This document shows, one piece after another, positions 6,368 to 10,003 of a stretch of 10,003 nt of DNA. The notes under the pieces are model-generated. The model did no database searches. It was not told where the DNA came from and saw only the letters and a program-made list of their open reading frames with translations. A program made the position numbers and the translations under genes. Every line of letters starts with the position of its first letter. Position 1 is the first letter of the stretch. The DNA lies in contig CAMPKJ010000181.1 in the NCBI GenBank assembly GCA_946887105.1, positions 1-10,003 on the forward strand, given 5' to 3'. The stretch comes from an uncultured Acidobacteriota bacterium. Lineage in GTDB: Bacteria > Acidobacteriota > Thermoanaerobaculia > Gp7-AA8.

Positions 6368-7126
6368 ATGCCGAAGGTCACGCTCACGTCCGATGCGAAC
6401 GCGTGGCGGATCACGCTCGATGATCCGCCGCTGCACATCCTCGACATCGAGATGCTCGAGGAGCTGCGCGAGGCGCTCGGCCGCCTCGCGAACGATCGCC
6501 ATGCACTGATCATCGACGCCACCGGCGAGAAGGCTTTCTCCGCCGGCGCGAGCGTGCAGGATCACCTCGGCGATCGCGTGGCCGGCATGCTGGAGCGCTT
6601 CCACGACTGCTTCCGGATGCTGGCGCGGCTCGATCTCGTCACCGTCGCGCTGGTGCGCGGCGTGGCTCTCGGCGGCGGTTGCGAGCTCGCGCTGGCGTGC
6701 GACTTCGTGCTCGCATCCGACCGCGCCCGCTTCGGCCAGCCGGAGATCCAACTCGGCGTCTTCCCTCCCGTGGCCGCGTATCAGCTCTCGCGACAGCTCG
6801 CGCCGCGCAAAGGTCTCGAGCTCTTCCTGACCGGCGATGCGATCGACGCCGCCACAGCCGAACGGCTTGGCCTGGTGAACGCGGTGTTTCCATCCGCCGA
6901 ATTCGACGCGCGCGCGAACGAATGGCTTGCGCGCATCCATCGCCACAGCGCGTCGTCACTGCGCATGGCCAAGAAAGCGTTCCGTCTCGCCGGCGCCGAT
7001 GACTTCGAACGGCGGCTCGCGGACGTGGAGCGGCTCTATCTCGACGAGCTCATGAAGACGAGCGACGCGAACGAGGGGCTGAACGCGTTCGTGGAGAAGA
7101 GAAAGGCGGAGTGGAAGGGAAGATGA
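6368..7126 (+). CDS. Crotonase-family enoyl-CoA / dienoyl-CoA hydratase
   Basis: A 252-aa cytoplasmic acyl-CoA enzyme of the crotonase fold, which normally adds water to an unsaturated acyl-CoA. The oxyanion-hole segments are AFSAGASV (56-63) and GVALGGGCELA (98-108). Both glutamates used by true hydratases are present: E106 (GGGCE) and E126 (FGQPEI). Instead of the usual PGAGGTQRL after E126 it reads GVFPPVAAYQL, and the first loop reads SAGASVQDH. From memory, both are nearer to cyclohexadienyl/dienoyl-CoA hydratases than to the beta-oxidation enzyme, so the substrate is open. Length is normal. The ATG directly follows the TAA of the propeller gene (TAAATG), implying translational coupling although the products act in different compartments. 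No other fatty-acid or aromatic degradation gene is nearby. Confidence 0.9.
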   Translation: MPKVTLTSDANAWRITLDDPPLHILDIEMLEELREALGRLANDRHALIIDATGEKAFSAGASVQDHLGDRVAGMLERFHDCFRMLARLDLVTVALVRGVALGGGCELALACDFVLASDRARFGQPEIQLGVFPPVAAYQLSRQLAPRKGLELFLTGDAIDAATAERLGLVNAVFPSAEFDARANEWLARIHRHSASSLRMAKKAFRLAGADDFERRLADVERLYLDELMKTSDANEGLNAFVEKRKAEWKGR

Positions 7127-7525
7127 CTAATCTGCCTGCTGCTCGAATGCGACCGTCGTGTCGCCGTTCAGCTTGACCAGCATCTTCTTCGACGGTGTCG
7201 ACGAGGTGGCGAAGTTCACGATCATCACCACGCCGGAGGTCTTGCCGTCGCAGCCGACCGGCATCGGGCGGACCACCTTCAGCTCGCCGAACTGCTTGGA
7301 GACCGACTTGCCGTCTTCGGTGACCCACTCCAACGGCGCGGCCTCTTTCTTCTGGATCGAGGCGGCCAGCGCCTGTGCTTCCTGGAAGGTCAGCTTGCCG
7401 GTGAGCAGCGTGACCACCTGGCGGGGGCGCTCGGTGCGGCTGACGAAACGGTTCACGCACGCAGCGCTGGCGGCGTGAACTGCCACGAGGCAGACGAGGG
7501 CGGAGAGGGCGAGGCGGGTCTTCAT
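7127..7525 (-). CDS. Small secreted protein of unknown function
   Basis: A 132-aa protein that I do not recognise. The first ~21 residues form a signal peptide (MKTR, then LALSALVCLVAVHAASA) with probable cleavage at ASA/A. The mature ~111 residues hold two cysteines (C23, C92) that could form a disulfide, a conserved-looking RPRQVVTLLTGKLTFQEAQALAASI helix region (from about residue 33), and a beta-rich C-terminal half (GVVMIVNFATS, KMLVKLNGDTTVAFEQ). C23 has no lipobox. The ATG is followed directly by a canonical signal sequence, which supports the start; AGG lies about 10 nt upstream. Its stop (TAG) directly abuts the stop (TGA) of the convergent hydratase with no spacer. It is divergent from the phosphatase gene. 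It is likely periplasmic or secreted. Confidence 0.75.
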   Translation of the reverse strand: MKTRLALSALVCLVAVHAASAACVNRFVSRTERPRQVVTLLTGKLTFQEAQALAASIQKKEAAPLEWVTEDGKSVSKQFGELKVVRPMPVGCDGKTSGVVMIVNFATSSTPSKKMLVKLNGDTTVAFEQQAD

Positions 7526-7631
7526 TCCGGTGACCTAGACAATCATCGTCCCGGACGTATTTCGGCGCAACCCACGCCCGGGCACCCCGTACTAACCAGT
7601 GCGGCGAACGCATCGGACGCCGTGTGTCATC
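7526..7631. other. Divergent intergenic spacer, secreted protein / phosphatase
   Basis: This 106-bp gap must carry promoters for both flanking genes. I see no convincing -35/-10 pair, operator palindrome or repeat. A TACTAA at about 7590-7595 is the only -10-like word on plus. Confidence 0.4.
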
Positions 7632-9596
7632 ATGACCGAGATGGACGTTGCACCGGAGACGAGACGGCGTCGCGCATCGCCGGCGCTCCTGCTTTGGCTC
7701 GTCGGCATCGTGACCATCGTCTTCCTGGAGATCGTCGAGCGCACCCTCGACCGCATCGGCCGGAGTTTCCCGCTCATCGGCGTGATCCAGTTCTTCGCCT
7801 GGCTGCTGGTCATCGGCCTGACGCTGTACGGCCTGGCGATCTTCGTGCGCTGGGTCCTGCGCAACCTCTTCTGGACCGTCGGCCGCAGGCTCTTCCTCAG
7901 TTACCTCCTGATCGGCCTGCTCCCCTTTTTCCTGATGACCATCCTGATGATCACCGTCGCGTACATGTTCGCGGCGGTGATGACGCAGGCCGCCGTGCGC
8001 GCGGAGCGCCAGGCGACGCTCGGGCAGATGGAAAGCTGGGCGCGCGAGTACACCATCACCGGACGCCGTCCCGCCGGCGCGCTGCCGACGCTCGAGATCT
8101 ATGACACCGAGGAGGGAACCGGGCAGCAACTCCCGGAATGGCTGCGCACCAAGAGCTTCAGCGGCCTGGTCGATCGCGATCGCGAAGCGATGTTCGTGAC
8201 CGCGCGGCAATTCGAAGGCGATCCGCCGCGCGCGGTCGTTTTCGTGCAGCCGCTGGACCAGCATTGGACCGATCAGCTGTACGAGCGCTGGCGGATGATC
8301 GTGCGCACCACCACCGCCAAGGGACGGCGCACCACGAACGGCGGCGACGCCGAGATCGACTTCGAGAACGATGCGCTGAAGGACGTCTTCGGCGCGAACG
8401 TCTTCCGCAATATCGTCTGGGGGGACCTGACCGATCTCACGGATTGGAACAGCGGACGCGAGCTCACCGACCGCAGCCTGTTCATGCTGATCGTCAACCC
8501 GCCGCGGAATCTCTTCTCGTACTACTTCGGCGCATCGGCGGGCGAGTACTTCCGCATCCTGGCCACGATCATCGCCAGCCTGGCCGCACTGCTCATGGCC
8601 ATGTATTTCGTGGCGGCGCTCTTCGCGGCGGTGCTGATCTTCAGCATCTCGCGGGCGGTGAACCGCATCGAGAAAGGCACGCGCGCCGTCGAGCGCGGCG
8701 ACTTCTCCTATCGCATCAGGATGAAGCGCCACAACCAACTTGGAGCCATGGCCCAGTCGTTCGACCGGATGACGGAGTCGATTGCGTCGCTGCTCGCGAG
8801 CGTCACGGAAAAGGAGCGGCTGCAGAGCGAGATCGCCATCGCCGCGACCATCCAGCGCAACCTCCTGCCGAAGGAAGGTCCGACGTTCAAAGGCGTCTCG
8901 TTCTCCGCGCACTTCGAGCCGACCACGTCCATCGGCGGCGATTACTACGACGTGTTCAATCTCGACAAATCACGCTTGGCCGTGGCCATCGGCGACGTCT
9001 CCGGACATGGGCTCTCCACCGGACTGGTGATGGCGATGGTGAAGGCCGCCATCACGACGCTGGTCGAGGAAGGTGCGGATGAAACGTCGCTCTTCCATCG
9101 CCTGAACGAGCTCGTCTTCCGCTCCACCGAGCGCCGCGCGTTCATGACGCTCGCGTTCACGATCTTCGATCTCGATCGCCGCACCATCCGCCACACCAAC
9201 GCCGGTCATCTCTATCCGTACCTGCTCCGCCGCGGTTCTTCCGCACCGATTTCCATCGAGTCGCCCTCCCTCCCCCTCGGCGTGCGCGCGAACCTCCACA
9301 CGCAGACCGTCGAAGTCGATCTGGCGGAAGGCGACACGATCGTCTATCTATCCGACGGCATCGTCGAGGCGCAGGACGAGAACGGCGAGCCGCTCGGCTT
9401 CGAGCAGCTCGAACAGCTCATCGCCGCGCATTCCGACTCCTCTCCGTCGGCGATCCGCGACGAGATTCTCGACGCGGTCGCGAAGCACTCCGGGCCGCGT
9501 CCGGCGGATGACGACCGTACGGTGATGATCGTGAAGTTCGACAGTTTGCGCGCGACGGCGATCGAGACCGCGCCGATGGAAGCGGCGCTGGCTTAA
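7632..9596 (+). CDS. Membrane HAMP-PP2C (SpoIIE/RsbU-type) serine phosphatase
   Basis: A 654-aa signalling protein. Predicted TM helices lie at about 16-35, 46-72 and 87-116. A ~190-residue extracytoplasmic sensor region follows (117-307) with no domain I recognise, then a fourth TM (308-339). A HAMP-like segment (AVNRIEKGTRAVERGDFS, about 342-395) leads through a short helix (ERLQSEIAIAATIQRNLLP) into a PP2C/SpoIIE phosphatase domain (about 420-635). Metal-binding motifs are present: GGDYYDV (435-441), GDVSGHG (454-460), SDGI (574-577) and DDDRT (626-630). Such proteins dephosphorylate anti-sigma antagonists (RsbV/SpoIIAA type) in partner switching, coupling an outside signal to sigma-factor activity. 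No anti-sigma factor or antagonist gene is adjacent. The ATG at 7632 was chosen; GTG 7599 and ATG 7641 are alternatives, and none has a strong ribosome-binding site. Confidence 0.92.
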   Translation: MTEMDVAPETRRRRASPALLLWLVGIVTIVFLEIVERTLDRIGRSFPLIGVIQFFAWLLVIGLTLYGLAIFVRWVLRNLFWTVGRRLFLSYLLIGLLPFFLMTILMITVAYMFAAVMTQAAVRAERQATLGQMESWAREYTITGRRPAGALPTLEIYDTEEGTGQQLPEWLRTKSFSGLVDRDREAMFVTARQFEGDPPRAVVFVQPLDQHWTDQLYERWRMIVRTTTAKGRRTTNGGDAEIDFENDALKDVFGANVFRNIVWGDLTDLTDWNSGRELTDRSLFMLIVNPPRNLFSYYFGASAGEYFRILATIIASLAALLMAMYFVAALFAAVLIFSISRAVNRIEKGTRAVERGDFSYRIRMKRHNQLGAMAQSFDRMTESIASLLASVTEKERLQSEIAIAATIQRNLLPKEGPTFKGVSFSAHFEPTTSIGGDYYDVFNLDKSRLAVAIGDVSGHGLSTGLVMAMVKAAITTLVEEGADETSLFHRLNELVFRSTERRAFMTLAFTIFDLDRRTIRHTNAGHLYPYLLRRGSSAPISIESPSLPLGVRANLHTQTVEVDLAEGDTIVYLSDGIVEAQDENGEPLGFEQLEQLIAAHSDSSPSAIRDEILDAVAKHSGPRPADDDRTVMIVKFDSLRATAIETAPMEAALA

Positions 9597-9599
9597 CCC

Positions 9600-9683
9600 G
9601 TCATCCTGAGGCGCGAAGACGCCGAAGGATCTCACGATGCGCACGTGTTGCGTTTTGAGATCCTTCGCTGCGCTCATGATGAC
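9600..9683. repeat. Palindromic intergenic repeat in a convergent gap
   Basis: The inner arms GAAGGATCTCA (9624-9634) and TGAGATCCTTC (9656-9666) pair perfectly over 11 bp with a 21-nt loop. The outer ends GTCATCCTGAG (9600-9610) and CTCATGATGAC (9673-9683) pair with one mismatch. The left arm has a few extra bases relative to the right. It starts 4 bp after the phosphatase stop and may serve both convergent genes as a transcript end. The GTCATCCTGAG...GAAGGATCT wording resembles dispersed palindromes I have seen in several GC-rich environmental phyla; that is recollection, not a search. Confidence 0.85.
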
Positions 9684-9698
9684 GGCGGCAACTGCTGG

Positions 9699-10003
9699 TT
9701 AGCGGTTGATCCCGATCATCACGCTCCGCCCCGGAGCGAGCGCCGCGACTTCATCCGCCGAGCCGAAGTGATCGGCATTGGTCAGATTGCGCACCACCAC
9801 GCGCACCTCGAACATCGGATGCACGCGCCATCCGGCGCCGGCGTCGATCTCGATGTAGCCCGGCCGCGCCACTTCCACCGGACCGGGACGATCGTCGCGA
9901 CCATACGCGGATGCGGTCACGAATGCCGACGATCGCGCGGCGGCCCAGCGCAGCGAGCCTTGCAGCGTTCGCGGCGCGATGTCGTCGAGAGGGTCGTGCG
10001 TAT
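9699..10003 (-). CDS. TonB-dependent outer-membrane receptor, C-terminal end (runs off right edge)
   Basis: About the last 100 residues of a larger protein whose start lies beyond the window. The frame is open to the right edge, so the GTG near 9920 is only an internal codon. The sequence alternates beta strands and turns typical of the last barrel strands: GSLRWAAARSSAFVTASAYG, then PGYIEIDAGAGWRV, FEVRVVVRNLTNADHFGSADE and PGRSVMIGINR. The R-N-L-T-N segment and the final PGR-S-x-x-x-G strand are characteristic of TonB-dependent receptors, which import iron chelates, vitamins or oligosaccharides. It ends in Arg instead of the usual aromatic residue. The ligand cannot be told from this piece. 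Convergent with the phosphatase gene. Confidence 0.85.
   Translation of the reverse strand, partial: THDPLDDIAPRTLQGSLRWAAARSSAFVTASAYGRDDRPGPVEVARPGYIEIDAGAGWRVHPMFEVRVVVRNLTNADHFGSADEVAALAPGRSVMIGINR

Noticed and set aside
7475..8104. Plus-strand open frame spanning the divergent gap
   Set aside because: It overlaps the start of the phosphatase in another frame and shows His/Arg/Pro-rich shadow composition.
7050..8912. Minus-strand open frame of 620 codons opposite the phosphatase and overlapping two other genes
   Set aside because: Charge-rich, domain-free and overlaps three well-supported genes, so it is not a gene.

Overview
The window is GC-rich (roughly 65% by eye) and densely coded on both strands. 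It contains a complete MutY, a membrane-bound SpoIIE/RsbU-type phosphatase, a TonB-dependent receptor end and part of a gas vesicle cluster. Together with the palindromic intergenic repeats, this suggests a Gram-negative environmental bacterium. Acidobacteriota (Thermoanaerobaculia-like) is my best guess, but the phylum is not proven by anything here.

Region 1 (1-2561, minus strand) is a gas vesicle gene set read right to left. It starts with gvpF/gvpL, followed by a PhyH-family Fe(II)/2-oxoglutarate dioxygenase, gvpG, and the N-terminal part of an ArsA/Get3-type ATPase that runs off the left edge. The dioxygenase and the ATPase are not part of the textbook gvp set. They make this the most interesting part of the window, because both are placed as if co-transcribed with assembly factors of the gas vesicle shell. 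The shell gene gvpA is not in the window and would be expected to the left.

Region 2 (2573-7126, plus strand) starts divergently only 11 bp from gvpF. It holds mutY (DNA repair glycosylase), a large secreted beta-propeller-like protein, and a crotonase-fold enoyl/dienoyl-CoA hydratase whose start codon directly follows the stop of the propeller gene (TAAATG).

Region 3 (7127-10003) has a small secreted protein on the minus strand whose stop codon abuts that of the hydratase. Next comes a plus-strand 4-TM HAMP-PP2C phosphatase likely to act in partner-switching signalling. Last is the C-terminal end of a minus-strand TonB-dependent outer-membrane receptor that runs off the right edge.

Three gene junctions (255-328, 1677-1746, 3592-3657) carry the same unusual architecture with different sequences: tandem 7-bp units followed by their inverted copy, giving long hairpin or cruciform palindromes. 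Two of these run into coding sequence: the first supplies the end of gvpG and the start of the ATPase gene, and the third supplies the end of mutY. A different, non-heptameric palindromic repeat sits in the last convergent gap (9600-9683). No tRNA, rRNA, insertion sequence or CRISPR array was seen, and no stretch over 300 bp lacks a gene.
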